Shown: one piece after another, positions 41,401-53,274 of the stretch
Numbering within the stretch: the first letter of the stretch is position 1
Layout: every line of letters starts with the position of its first letter
Position numbers and translations under genes: made by a program
Notes under the pieces: model-generated
Seen by the model: only the letters and a program-made list of their open reading frames with translations
Told to the model about the DNA's origin: nothing
Databases searched by the model: none
Assembly (NCBI GenBank): GCA_964034945.1
Contig: OZ035961.1
Location: forward strand, 23,128,661-23,192,660
DNA: 64,000 bases
Reading direction: 5' to 3'
Source of the DNA: Chrysopilus asiliformis
Lineage: Eukaryota; Arthropoda; Insecta; Diptera; Rhagionidae

Positions 41401-44400
41401 ATCCGTCTGTCCGTCCGTCTGTCCGTCCATCTGTCCCTCCGTCTGTTCATCCATCTGTCCCTCCGTCTGTCCGTCCGTCCGTCCGTCTGTCCGTCCGTCT
41501 GTCCGTCCGTCTGCCTGTCCGTCTGTCTGTCCGTCCGTCCGTCCGTCTGTCCGTCCGTCCGTCTGTGACGCGGATTGCGGGCGCACGGATTGAGCTAGAG
41601 ACTTGAAATTTTACGCAGATTCGTTTTTCGTAAAATGCAAGGCTAAGTTCGTTAATGGGCAAAAATGAACCATTAGTTTTTTGCGAATATCTCCAAAACT
41701 GTGCATCTTATCAAAAAAGTGCAAGAACAAAAGATATTTAGGATATGATTCTACATAAAACTCCTATACATAAAAATCCGATTGGAGTAAATTTAAAAAA
41801 ATCTTATTGAAAAGTTTGACTTCAAAGTGGAATTTTGATACAACTGTTCGCCGTTCACGTAAACTTTGAACAATGCCATATCACCATACTGGTTTCCAAT
41901 AATTGCAATTATAGCTTTTGTTATGTTTATGTCTAAACGATGAAATGGTGTTTTGACTACTCGGTATTTTTTTTTTTGTTATCGGGCGAACTGCCCTGAT
42001 GGATTTTAGATTTGCCCAAAATTTCGCACACAGGTCGAGTTTGGGGTTGTATCAACAAAAATCAAATAAAAAACAAATCTAGCTCCAGGTTTTCCCGTTA
42101 AGTCTGGGTAAAATTCATAACTCTAGATCAAGCAATTTTTGAGAAATCTTGTACACATTCTAACAGGCTGACGAATTCCGATAAAAGTTAATTGTTAAAT
42201 TTTGATTATATTCTGGGAAATCTTATACGCATACTTCTGAAATGAAAAGGTTTTTAAATTGGAGTTAATCCAAGGAATATTTTGCCTCTATTCATTGCTT
42301 CTAAACAATGTGGCTTAAAAAATTTCCTAGCATTCGCAATTAATCAAACGAAAAGGCTTTTAGATAGCAATTTAGAGCCACTACGTTAATTTCCAATTAT
42401 GCTTTCGTTTCGTTAAATACGTGGCTAATGAATCGCATATTTATCTAATCAAGAAAATGTGTTTATTTTTTCAATAACAACACATTTGACGAAATGCTTT
42501 TTAGTTCAATTTGCATCCAACGAATCTTTTAGTGGGTTTATATTCCAAAACAACTCTGCTTGATGGAATGAAATTTGATTTAGTGGATTTATAATATATG
42601 AAAATATAATTTAATAAAACCACAGATAAGATAAGAAGATTAAATGATTAATTTATTTTGAAGATAAGCCAAACATGTTTGTTTTGTTTTCTGTCGAATG
42701 CTCTCCATTTATATAACTTTCAGTGGAACAAAATGTTATAACATCGAAATGATTAATAATGGATTGCATTAATTCGATCAAATTCGAACCGCTTTTACAC
42801 ACATTCTTACCATCGTGGTCAAGGTCCAATCGATTATTTTCGAGAAGTCACGGTCTGAATGTACTTCCATAAAGTGAATACAGCTTGTTATGTTATGGCC
42901 TATAGCAGGGCAATCTCTCTATCTTTAATGGGCTAAAAGTAGCGATAAAGTAGTGACAGAATATCTTATAGTGTGGAGCAAAGTGCTTGCCCCCGTTCTA
43001 ATCAAAGTGGTTAAAGTTGCACAAACCGGAAGTTTTTTTTTGTCGCTTCAGTTTTATTTCTCTCTATTTTTAGACGCGATGGTATTTCGGTTTCGTTTTC
43101 AAATGCACTCAAGTTCACTGATGATGCGATGATATAACCATTTAATTGTGTGAAGCCATAAATTCTTTCCATTTTTAAACATTTCTCTTAATTGAAATGA
43201 ATAACAGGCTCTATATTTGAACTTTCCACTGAAATTAATTATGATAAAAAAAAAGATAATTTTTATACGAGTTTTTAATTGAAAATTTAAATTAAGATTA
43301 TTAGAGCTAGGGCGTACCAAGCGCGTTGCGTTGCCGCATTACGCGATTTTAAAAGACAACCAAACGGTAACATTTGTTATAATTTTTTACAGATTGAATA
43401 AAAAGGTATAAAATTCGCATTTACTCAACAATTTTTAATTTTTATCATTGGAATCTTTCAGAAGACCAAAAATTTCGCGTCAATTTTTTCCCGATTTTGT
43501 TAACAAATTCTTGTGATTTTCCAAACGAATTAAGCCAGAGACTTGAAAACTGATACTTGACAGCAATACTTGTAAAGAGCAATTATTAGTCATAGTATGG
43601 TCAAAATCTGATCCTCCTCCCCCTTCTTAGCGGTGAAAACAGCAGTTTTTGGCGATTTTCTCAGAGACCGTGAGTTGAATCAAAAAAGTTTCAAACAGAA
43701 AAGTATTTGCAATGGGATTTTACATGATTCGTCTTTATATCAAAATTTGGTCCGATCACTCCTTCTCGCCCTTTTGGGAAAATATCAATTTTGACCATTT
43801 TCTGGAAAACTGTATCGAATCGAAAAATTTTCATAGAGGCATGTGTAAAACACAGCTCGAAATCATTGGAAAGAGTCCAAATCATTGGAAAGAGTCAAAA
43901 TCATTGGAAAGAGTTCGAATATACAGAATGAAATTTTCAAATAAAACGCACAGTTTTTTTTTTAAATATGGGCGCGAAATTTTTTTTTCTTTCACGACAA
44001 TTAAGCGACAATTAATCCAAAAAAAAAATTTTTTCTAAATTCAAATTGTAGTGCTAACGTTCATTAATGTAGTTTTTGTTTATCTTTTATTCGGTTGTTT
44101 GTTTTCAAAAATCGTTTGATTTTTTTCATTTCCTAGATTGAACTTTGGCGGATATAATTTTTTTTTCATTATCTTGTCAATAAAAAATCATGTTCATCAA
44201 CATGAAAATTCTTTGAAATTTTTTTTTCTTAAACCTCGTCTTGATTAGACATAAATTGAATTTTTTTTCATGGCTTGTCATTGGGATGTCGCATGGAAAC
44301 AGCATTTGTCAGATTTTTTTGATGTTTTGGGCAAAAATGCTTGGAAAAAATATATCTACAAGTCGCATTTTCATGGTAGGCGATGATAAAAATTCCAATT

Positions 44401-47400
44401 TATGTTTAATCGAGCCGAGCTTTAAGAAAGAAAAAAATATATGGTACTAAAATTTTTCGCACTAAACGTTTTCTGAAAAAATCGGGAACACAAATCTAAA
44501 TTCACCACCCAGAAAACGTTACGCCCAAGGTTGATATCAAAATATTCATAAGCGACCTCTAAAACGGACAGAAAATTTTGCCGAAAAATAGGAAATTTCC
44601 TACAGGGCCTTCTCGTCTCGTCCCGTAAGCCCAAAAATTTTGGGCTGCAAATTTTTGCCTTACCATCCTTCATGGCTTCCATTCTCCATGGCCTTCGTTC
44701 TTGCACTAAAGCTCGATCCAGACCACGGCATACAGACAACCAAGGTATGCCGTAAACTCAAATCTGACATTTCTTTGCAACGTCACTTGTGCCGATTAAT
44801 TCGTCAAGGGCAGAGGGAATTTTGTATTCTGGATGGTTTTTTTTTAAATTTGTGCGATTTAAATAAGATATTTGTAAATTAGTGGACTGATTGCATTAAA
44901 TAGTGATCAATAAACATAAAAATTAATTAAAAAAAGTCGGCACAAATGACGTCACACCTGACTATCAAAAGTTTACAGCATACCTTGGTTGTCTGTATGC
45001 CGTGGATCCAGACTACACGATGTACGGGGTACGAGGTTGGCACGTACCCCGAACATCGAGTGTTTGGATGGGAAATTTGCACATGGTTTCACCTAGTGAG
45101 TAAAATCAGAAGCTGTTTGATTATCCTCGTATGTGGTAACCGCGTACACAAATGAGCAAAACCCTGTGCAGTGTGGATGCAGTTCCATGTACGAGGAAAC
45201 CAAAAACCTCGTATCTCGTACCCCGTACATCGTGTAGTCTGGATCTAGCTTAAAACTACCTAATATCTTGACAAAAAAAACTCTGAAAATTCGTTTCAGC
45301 AATTCAGAAGATAGCAGTAGGGGGGTGGTGACATGGGATCGGACAGGAAGATTGAAATGGGCTGCAAATTTGTTTGATATTTAATGATGAAACCCCGATT
45401 GAAATCCCTTGAGTGATCTAGATTTAAGCAGAGAAAAGGGTTTTGACGGAAAGAAAAATAGATTTTTTTTCATGGTAGATGCTTGAGTCTGAGAAATAAT
45501 TTATCTGACAGAGAAAACCGCATTTCAATTGTGCGAGTGGTTTTTTTATCAGGAGAGGAGTATAAAAGACGAGTGGGGGAGGGATTTGATTCAATAAAAT
45601 ACATCGATGTATACTATATATATAAAAAAAATTAAAATAATGCAAACTCTAACAAAAATACGATAATATTTTCAAACATTACCTTCCTGTCCTTTCAAGG
45701 TCGCAATTCCAGATCTTGTTGAAGCCGCCAAGGATGCCGATATCCTGATTTTCGTAGTGCCACATCAATTTATTCGAAACTTCTGTGCAACTCTGCTGGG
45801 AAAAATCAAGCCAACAGCAATGGGCTTGTCATTGATCAAAGGCTTTGATATCGCCGAAGGTGGTGGCATTGATTTAATTTCACACATCATTACCAGACAT
45901 CTTAAGGTTAGTCGAGAATTTCCACTTTCACGATAAATTCCACTTAAAACATTAAACTTTTCCCATCTTTATTGTTTTTTTTTGTATAGATTCCATGCTC
46001 TGTTCTAATGGGTGCCAATTTAGCCAATGAAGTCGCCGAAGAGAAATTCTGCGAGACAACAATTGGCTGCCGTGATATGAAACTTGCTCCAATTTTCCGT
46101 GATTTAATGCAAGCCCATCATTTCCGTGTCGTTGTCGTTGATGATGTCGATGCGGTTGAAGTGTGTGGTGCGCTTAAGGTAATGATTTATCAATTATTGA
46201 TCGTTGATAATAAAATAAGTGTTGATAATTTATTAATTTTCTTGCTTTGCAGAATATCGTTGCATGTGGTGCAGGTTTCGTGGATGGCCTTGCGCTCGGA
46301 GACAACACTAAGGCCGCTGTTATCCGTTTAGGTCTTATGGAAATGATTAAGTTTGTTGATATTTTCTATCCTGGAAGTAAACTATCCACATTCTTTGAAA
46401 GCTGTGGTGTTGCCGATCTTATTACTACTTGTTATGGTAAGAAATGAAGTCAATGCGTTATATTAAAAATATGTCTATAGCCTGGAGGTAAACTGAACTA
46501 AGCAACCAAAAGTAAAATATACAAGAGAGCGTTTTAAGGGTGACTTATTATCATAGATTTATATTGAAGTTCTTTAAACGGCCTTAACTTCTTAATTTTT
46601 TTTGCGTAGGACCACACATAAGATGGAAAGAGCATAAAACTTTGTATCAGAAACTACAGAAAACCCGATTCTGAAAAACTGGGTTTTACCAAAAGTTAAA
46701 TTATATCCAAAAACGGGAAAAACTGATCCACATCCCAAAGTGTGATTTTTAAAGACAGCCAAACAAATTTAGAGGTCGTCTATTTTAAAAAAGATGTTTT
46801 TTTTTGCAAAACTAAACAAAAACGCATTAACACGTTCTTGACATTTGCTTTTTGAACTTTTTTTTACATTTGGACATCGTGTACCACGGGTGGACTGGTG
46901 GGTGGGTTGGTGGGTGGATTTGGACTTCGCACTGATATACTTCTTGATAATTTAGAAATAAAAATTTACGTCCACAAAAAAGCTACCGCACTATTTACTC
47001 GCGCGGTTTTAAAAAAAACTGTACATGTACCACCAGTGGTACACGATGTCACGAACGTGTTAAGATTTTTAAAATTTCTAAAATAAACATCGATTACAGG
47101 AGGAAAAAAATCCTGTGACCGATGAGGCAGCATTTAGAAATTTTTGGTACTTCATAAATTAAGATTGTGCAAAAAAGAACGTTTTGCACAAAGCAAAACC
47201 TATAAGCTAGTTTGGCTCTCTTTAAAAATCGAGCCATAGTTCTGATTCTCGCTTTTTGTTTTTTCTTTATTCTGATAATTCTTGTTACTTTGCAAAGTTA
47301 TACAAAATCCACAATTTCGATAGGTGGTCGCAACAGGAAAGTCTCGGAAGCATTCGTTAAGACTGGCAAATCAATCAAAGAATTAGAACAGGAAATGTTG

Positions 47401-50400
47401 AATGGTCAGAAATTGCAGGGTCCAATCACCGCTGAAGAGGTCAACTTTATGCTCAAAAATAAAACAATGGAAGAGAAGTGAGTGATTAAAATTCTAAAAT
47501 TTTGCATGAAAAACACATTTCCCAAAATTTTATTTCAGATTCCCACTCTTCACGGCGATTCATAAAATCTGTTCCGGTCAACTGAAGGCAAACGATTTGA
47601 TCGATTGTATACGTAACCACCCGGAGCACATGTAAGTCACAAATTGTAAATTAGAACAAAACAAATCTAGTTAAAAAAAAAATACAACTAAAATGAAGCC
47701 AAAACACCATTTTACATTTGTTTCAAATTGATTATTCTGTTGCAATATTATTGTTGGTAATAATTTTTTTTATTATTATTGATTAATGATCAAATTGTGT
47801 TATTTTTTGAGGAAAACTGATGTGCCATTCTTTAGTTTAGAATACATAAGTTTAGAATAATTTTGTTATGATTTTCCCTTTTTTTTTGTTTATGTTTCTT
47901 TTATGTTGTCTCATTTTTTCTGTTTTAATTATGTTTGTTTAATTTTAAGAAATGATTTTGTCTCATTTGTTTATTGAAAAAAGAGTCACAATCCCAAATT
48001 TAACTAAATTCTTTCATTATTCTTTGTTTGTTATTTAAAATTGGAATTCAAATGCCATTAAGTCCTTAATGAGAGCCTGTCCAATTTTTTTTAGTGTAAT
48101 TTAATTAGAATTTAGACTTTTGTCACAAACGAACTGTGCATTTGATCAAAATTGAACAAAACAAATAAAATTCTTATATTAAATTCGAATTCTAAAAAAA
48201 TATGATCGAATAGAAATCACCAGTTCTCAAAAATTTATTTTGCATAACAGTCTGAAATATACCTGAGGTTGTATCTTCAAAATAAAATGCTTTTGCATAC
48301 ATTTTCATATCCAGCAAACATCAAAAAGTCATTTTACACAAAAATTGTTTAATTTTTTTTTGTAAAAAAAAACTGTTTGTTTTTGAACGGATAATTTCAA
48401 TCATAGATAGCATAGTCGACTTTAGTTATTTGCACGGCAAAAAGAGGCTTTTTATCTGCAATCGAAGAAAAAAAAATCGCGTCTCGATCGCTCTAGTCTT
48501 AACGTTAGATTGAAGAAAAAATGTAAAGTTGTTAAAGGCATAGTTAATTTTTAGTGCAAAAAAAATATTTTTAATGATCAATGGTGAAATAAGTAAAAGA
48601 AAATTTATCTAGACGATAAGAAAAAACTTAGAATGGCCACGTGGTGCGTAATTATCAAGTCATAAAATATATTTTTATAAATATCAAACAATTTGTTTAG
48701 ATTTCCTTTCAAAAATTGTCTTAAACAAGGTTCTTGTTCTTAAAAATAGTTAAAATAATTGGATAAATAGTACAAGGACCAAAAATTCGTCTTTTTTTAT
48801 TATTATTTCAAGCGAGCTAAAAGCTTTATTGATAATAAAAATCGTTACCATAAATGTTCATTTTACACAAGAAAAAAAAGAGATTAAATACATATCGTCG
48901 GCTAAAAGTGAAATTGTGCTAAGTCCATTTGGTATAATTTTCCAGAAGAGCAATGAAAACCTTGTTAAATCGTTTTAATTCTCTTTCAATAACACTGAGT
49001 TTTCTTTAAATGAGAAAAATTGGGCTCAGTTTTCTTTAAATGAGAACCTGTATTCTTTAAATGAAAATTAAAATGATTTAACAAGGTTTTTTATTGCTCT
49101 TCTATCAAATTTGATATAATGGACTTAGCACAATTTCACTTTTAGCCGACGATATATAAAAAAATGAAATATTTATATTTGTTAACATTTTGAGAGATGT
49201 ATTTATATATTTTTGGCAGAGTACTTGATAAAAGAAAACATTTTAAACATAAAATAAATTATATATCTTGTTAGAAGAAACAACAAATTCTTTTTATTCA
49301 TTCTATCACAAAATGGAAAATTTTTCAAAAAATCATTGCATTTTAAGTTTAAAGTATTACCTCTACGCCACATTTGAGCTATTTGGCGCTTTTTCAAAAA
49401 AAAAAAAAAAATAAATAATCTCATCCATCTACATTTTATTATAGCAAACAAATTATATCTAAAACGTTTAGATTAAAAGTGTGGCTTGAGGTTAAAAGCA
49501 TTTGTTTCTAATTTAGAAACGTTCTTTAAAATAAAATCGTTATTTCGGTGAAATTCATCTAAACTTTCAAAGGGTTATTGCAAGTAGGGTCACGCGGGAT
49601 ATTTAAGGGTTTTGTGGGTAATATACAAATTTCATTTAGCAAATTTTCGAGCTTGCTAATTCTTCTCGTGCTAATTTTTTGATATTTCTACGCGTGCTTA
49701 ACACTCTAACTGCCACGACAGTTTTAAGCCTTTTTCGAATATTTAGTTGGCAGTCAAAAAGGCACTAAGAGAAAAAAAATTGAAACAAAATTATACCTAA
49801 ATGTTATTTTTTTTACCATAAAATGTGTGCAACTACAAAAAATCGTTGCGGTTGCAGCCAACACTTTAATAATTTTCATTGTGGCTGTTGTGTACAGTTA
49901 GGTGTCAGGTCTTTTTGACTGACGCGGCAGTTAGAGTGTTAAATTGGAAGAGTTTGGGTCCGATTCAGTTTTTTGGTTTCCGCCGGTTTGTCAGAAAAAT
50001 GCATTAAAGTAGCAGAGAAGACGAGAAAATGGAATGATTTGCTATTCATGCACGAAATGTTAGCCCTAGTTTGAACACTTATTTGATTTTCGGTATCCAT
50101 CCCGCACCATGTAAAATAAAAATAATGAACTGTTCAGTTTCAAACGCAAAAATTTAGCAAGAAATTCCATTCAACGTTTGGCTCAGTAATGACCGCAAAC
50201 TGGAAACATTCCAATAAAAACTGAAAGTTTCGCAAGTAATGAGACCGTTTGGCACAAATCGATAGCCTAGACTTGATTAAACGTCAATCCTGGTGTAAAA
50301 TAATAAGGGTGTCTGCTGATTTTTACGCGAAACGTTTCATGAACGCACACTTCAAAAAATTTGTGTAAATCGATTAGCTTTGCTTATGGGGGTTTCGTGA

Positions 50401-52651
50401 AAGGTTTGCCATACAAATTTTGACAGTTCATTTACGAGGTGGTAAACTTACATGATTTCGGCCTTTTAGGAGGTATTTGTGAGATTTCATGAATACCCTT
50501 AGTGATATCATACTAATATATAAAAATGAGTTGGTGTCTGTCTGTCTGTCTGTTCCTCTTTCACGCAAAAACGGCTGAACCGATTGACATGAACATAGGC
50601 ATACCGAAAAGTGTCGCGAGGGGTGGGGGCATAAGGGGAGGGGGTAAAGTGATTTCGAAACTTAGTTTTTGCGCTTTGTTATTCTTTTGCGGGGAAACTA
50701 CTGAACCGATTGGCCTGAAATTTGGCATAGATGTTCGTTGGAGGTGCAGCCCCAACACAGACCCATTAAAAAGTATCCCGAGAGGTGGGGGGAGTAAGCG
50801 GAGGGGGGTAAAATATTACCGAATGCAAGTGCTGGAATTTTTTGTTAGTTTGTTAATCATTTTTCGAAGCGAAAAAACTAACGAACAGCATGCAGGCTAC
50901 CTAATTTTTAACCACCTGAATTTAGTTTTGCTAAGTTTTTTTTCTGTTCACGCTTTTAGCCGGGCGAAGCCAGGTCCAAATTCTAGTTTTGAATAAAAAC
51001 AACAGTTTTAGCGTGTAGACAGTGCCATTTTTCTGATAAAAGTACAGTAAAATCTGGATTTTTAACTTATTTTATTCTGAAGATTGTTCACAAACCGAAA
51101 CGTTCATAAACGAAATAGCTTTTCGCATATAAACTAGTGTCAATAGTAGTAAGTAACTACTACTACTATAAACTAGTGAAAAAAGCAATTACAAAAATCA
51201 AGTTAGGTTTGTTTCGTTTCCTAAACGACTTTAAAAAAAATGCCTCGGTTCATGAACAATGTTTAGTTTTGTGAACAAAATCCCAATTCTTGAATTGGCT
51301 TGTAGCAATAAAAAGTGAGACAGACGTCTAAGTAAATTATTATTTTATTCAAAATCGAGTGTCATTAATACAGATAAAGGAGCAAGAAATCCCTATAAAA
51401 TTGTTGAATGATGTTTTTGTAAATAGGGCGTGTGAAGGTTATCTGCACCACCGTCCATTTGCGACTTCAACTTCTATCGTCCATTATCGTGAAAAATTTT
51501 GACTGAAAATTTTGTTACGGGGCATTCCGATTGTAAACGTTGGCCGACCGTATTTTCCGGGTAATTTTTCATAGGTCGTTTTCACAAGTTTTTCACAAGA
51601 ATGACAAATTTTTCACAAGAAAATGGATGCATTCAAAAACTTTAGTTTTGCCACTTTTTTTTAACAAACCAAATGCACTGCACGAAAAAAATGCACTCCA
51701 CGAAAAAAATGCACTCAACATTATTTTGCAAAAATATCGATAGGCACGGGAATTCACAGGAAATAAAACATTATCAATTTAATATTTTTGAATTAGTAGC
51801 TATTTATTTTTACCACTTTGTAGTTTGATAAAAAAAATTGCTAGTACTACTAAGGCGATGCTGTAAGTAAATAATTCAAAAGCTGGGGTAAATGAAAAAG
51901 GCCCATCGCTTCAAAATAGTTCTGTTCTGTCATTTCCAATTCAAGTCATACAAATATTAAATTTAATTTATTAAATGAGAGATTGTCCACAAAATACGTC
52001 ACATATTTGGGAGGGAGGTCTGCGGTAGTGTGACGATATTAAATCGTATAAAAAACGCTAAAAACATTACAAGGATGTGGGGGAGAGGGTTCGAATATGT
52101 GAAAATTCGTCTCACGTATTTTTTCGACAGCCTCTAAAAAATAACTGTCATTATACAAATGCTATAACGGCTTTTTGCAGCTACCAACGAATTTTACATT
52201 TCATTTTTCTTTAATTTTGTTTTGCACTTTCATTTCATTTTTTTTAATGTGTTTAATTTTTTTTTACTTATCATTTATCCCGTTTTGTTTACAGGTATGA
52301 TCCGCACACTTTAATTAACATTTAAAATTTAACTGAATTGGACGTACACAAGAAAAAAAAAAACAGAATAACCAGAAATGCATTGTTGTCCATTTATCAT
52401 TTTTTTGGTGCAATCTTTTTTTTATAAAATTTAACATTCAGATATATATATTTTTTTAAATTGGTTTTAAGATACGTTTTCATATGTTTCCATTTAATTT
52501 AATATGATTTGCTGTTTTTTAAGTGTTTTATTAACTAATGATAAATTTTTTAAACTTTGTTTTGTTAATAATGTTGATTTTTTTGTTAGAATTTTGTGTA
52601 AAATTAAAACCTTTCATTTGTAGGACTCCTAAATTCGTGTCAAAGCTCTAA
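38459..52651 (+). CDS. Gpdh1: glycerol-3-phosphate dehydrogenase (NAD+), alternative 3' exons
   Basis: Shared exons: 38459-38502, 38803-38980, 45700-45906, 45990-46178, 46253-46436, 47324-47477, 47539-47631. The enzyme interconverts dihydroxyacetone phosphate and glycerol-3-phosphate using NADH, the cytosolic arm of the glycerol-phosphate shuttle of flight muscle. Seen: NAD-binding [15 protein letters not shown] at the N-terminus, [14 protein letters not shown] with the conserved Lys, [18 protein letters not shown] with the catalytic Lys, and [11 protein letters not shown] with the substrate-binding Arg. The body ends NHPEHM, the natural end of vertebrate GPD1. Three ends are possible from donor 47632: no splicing gives stop TAA at 47633 (350 aa); exon 52295-52325 adds YDPHTLINI (359 aa); exon 52624-52651 adds TPKFVSKL (358 aa), with a C-terminal SKL peroxisomal signal. 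Alternative 3' processing is known for Drosophila Gpdh1; the SKL end is my reading of this sequence. Confidence 0.95.
41241..41893 (+). mobile_element. DINE-1/Helentron-like element, copy 3 (expanded minisatellite)
   Basis: Ends ACCCGTATGGTG and CACCATACTGGT (one change from the inverse). After the shared CACCAGTGT block comes about 235 bp of GTCC/GTCT/ATCC tetranucleotide-type repeats (41331-41567), then GCGGATTGCGGGCGCACGG and the GAGCTAGAGACTTGAAATTT block. Homology continues past the right end into AATAATTGC...AATTATAGC. The ORFs of repeated Pro-Ser-Val-Arg here are products of the repeat. Confidence 0.75.
44709..45252. mobile_element. MITE B, interrupted by MITE A
   Basis: The left end AAGCTCGATCCAGAC breaks at 44723 and resumes at 45014 with TACACGATGTACGGGGTACG. 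The right end (45204-45252) is the reverse complement, ending in GTGTAGTCTGGATCTAGCTT. Without the insertion the element is about 250 bp with inverted ends of about 40 bp. Non-coding. Confidence 0.8.
44724..45004 (-). mobile_element. MITE A, copy 2, nested in MITE B
   Basis: 281 bp from CACGGCATACAGACAACCAA to the inverse end TATGCCGTG. The interior is the reverse complement of copy 1 (for example AGTGGACTGATTGCATTAAA here against its inverse at 37485-37515). Both sides carry the 9-bp sequence GATCCAGAC (44715-44723 and 45005-45013), a target duplication of host MITE B. Confidence 0.9.
46831..47059. mobile_element. TTAA-flanked piggyBac-like MITE 1
   Basis: TTAA at 46827-46830 and 47060-47063 flank ends CACGTTCTTGACAT / ATGTCACGAACGTG. 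A subterminal GTGTACCAC repeat occurs on both sides (CGTGTACCACGGGTGG and its inverse). 229 bp, in Gpdh1 intron 5. Confidence 0.75.
48893..49154. mobile_element. foldback-type MITE
   Basis: Inverted arms of about 85 nt with small differences: left ATATCGTCGGCTAAAAGTGA then AATTGTGCTAAGTCCAT; right is the reverse complement up to GCCGACGATAT. Both arms include AGAAGAGCAAT and AACCTTGTTAAATC. A TA at each end could be the target duplication. Total about 262 bp, so almost all of it is arm. Confidence 0.85.
49702..49938. mobile_element. TTAA-flanked piggyBac-like MITE 2
   Basis: TTAA at 49698-49701 and 49939-49942. Ends CACTCTAACTGCCACGACAG / CTGACGCGGCAGTTAGAGTG, 18 of 20 inverse matches; subterminal GACTGCCAA-type pieces (TTGGCAGTC, TTTTTGACTG). 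237 bp, non-coding. Confidence 0.8.
50431..50490 (+). repeat. dispersed repeat K, copy 1
   Basis: TTTACGAGGTGGTAAACTTA then CATGATTTCGGCCTTTTAGG; also at 55460-55518 with few changes. Probably a fragment of a larger element. Confidence 0.75.
50514..50990 (+). mobile_element. dispersed non-autonomous repeat (TCTGTCTG type)
   Basis: Starts ACTAATATATAAAAATGAG, has TCTGTCTGTCTGTC and TTTCACGCAAAAACGGCTGA, repeats the block CTGAACCGATTG..TGAA twice, and ends GGGCGAAGCCAGGTCC near CTAGTTTT. This arrangement is common to short interspersed elements in many insect genomes. A diverged relative begins at 56430. Confidence 0.6.
51984..52131. mobile_element. TACGTCAC-ended repeat, copy 1
   Basis: Ends TTGTCCACAAAATACGTCAC and CTCACGTATTTTTTCGACAG are imperfect inverse repeats. 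A related copy is at 62240-62428 (CTGTCCATAAATTACGTCAC). Both have a G-rich interior. Confidence 0.55.
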
Positions 52652-53274
52652 TTCAACACATCATAAAAAATGTGTGTATGTGAATGTAAGAGAATTATAA
52701 ACTAAACAAAAAAAAAATGCTGTTTTTGGATCGCATTTCATTGAACCGAGAGATTAATTAAGAATGTGTTCCTTTTTGAACGATAGTCGCATAATTTTTT
52801 TTATAAATAAATTAGGTTTATTGCAATTGTCATATTCCGTGTTTGCCATTTGTTGGAATTTTTAGAGAATGTTCATCTGAAATTGTTTTATATAACTAAT
52901 AAAAATACAAACAAATAATGTTCAAAAAAGTAAATAAAAATTAATTGTAAATGTGATTAATTGATTGAGATTATTTTGCTTAAGAACTTAACTAAATTAT
53001 TAGTAAAAAGTAATAATAAAAAGGGAAGCGTGCAAAGCAGATGCGCAAAATTGTTACCAGAATTCAATTGTGGTGTAGATCCGATCCTGTCTTGGGATGT
53101 AGTGCCACAGAGACAAATAAGATGAAGCAAAAGGATTCGCGCTTTAAAATTTAATAAAATTCTAATATGTTGGAAAGATAATATAATATTCCGCAATACA
53201 AAGCCATTAACAAAAATTCACTAACACTAGGATTACAGCATGGGTACTTATTTTATTACTAAATTCATGTTTAA

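Larger units (their letters stand above)
38981..45699 (+). other. intron 2 of Gpdh1, repeat-rich
   Basis: 6.7 kb. It contains a DINE-1-like element (41241-41893), three tandem copies of a 17-bp unit (about 43860-43916), MITE B with MITE A inserted (44709-45252) and a repeat core shared with 10230-10290. ORFs at 39357-39776 and 39894-40313 were inspected and matched nothing. Confidence 0.6.
47632..52294 (+). other. alternative last intron of Gpdh1
   Basis: Begins GTAAGT directly after codon bases AT, so the unspliced reading is ATG TAA. Contains a foldback MITE (48893-49154), a TTAA MITE (49702-49938), a fragment shared with 55460-55518 (50431-50490), a TE-like repeat with GTCT runs (50514-50990) and a TACGTCAC repeat (51984-52131). 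No other gene was recognised. The intron ends TTTACAG. Confidence 0.7.

Noticed and set aside
41269..41606. ORFs of repeated Pro-Ser-Val-Arg or Thr-Asp-Gly-Arg on both strands (also near 11650-11960 and 28930-29160)
   Set aside because: They are translations of the GTCC/GTCT minisatellite inside DINE-like repeats, open in several frames at once.
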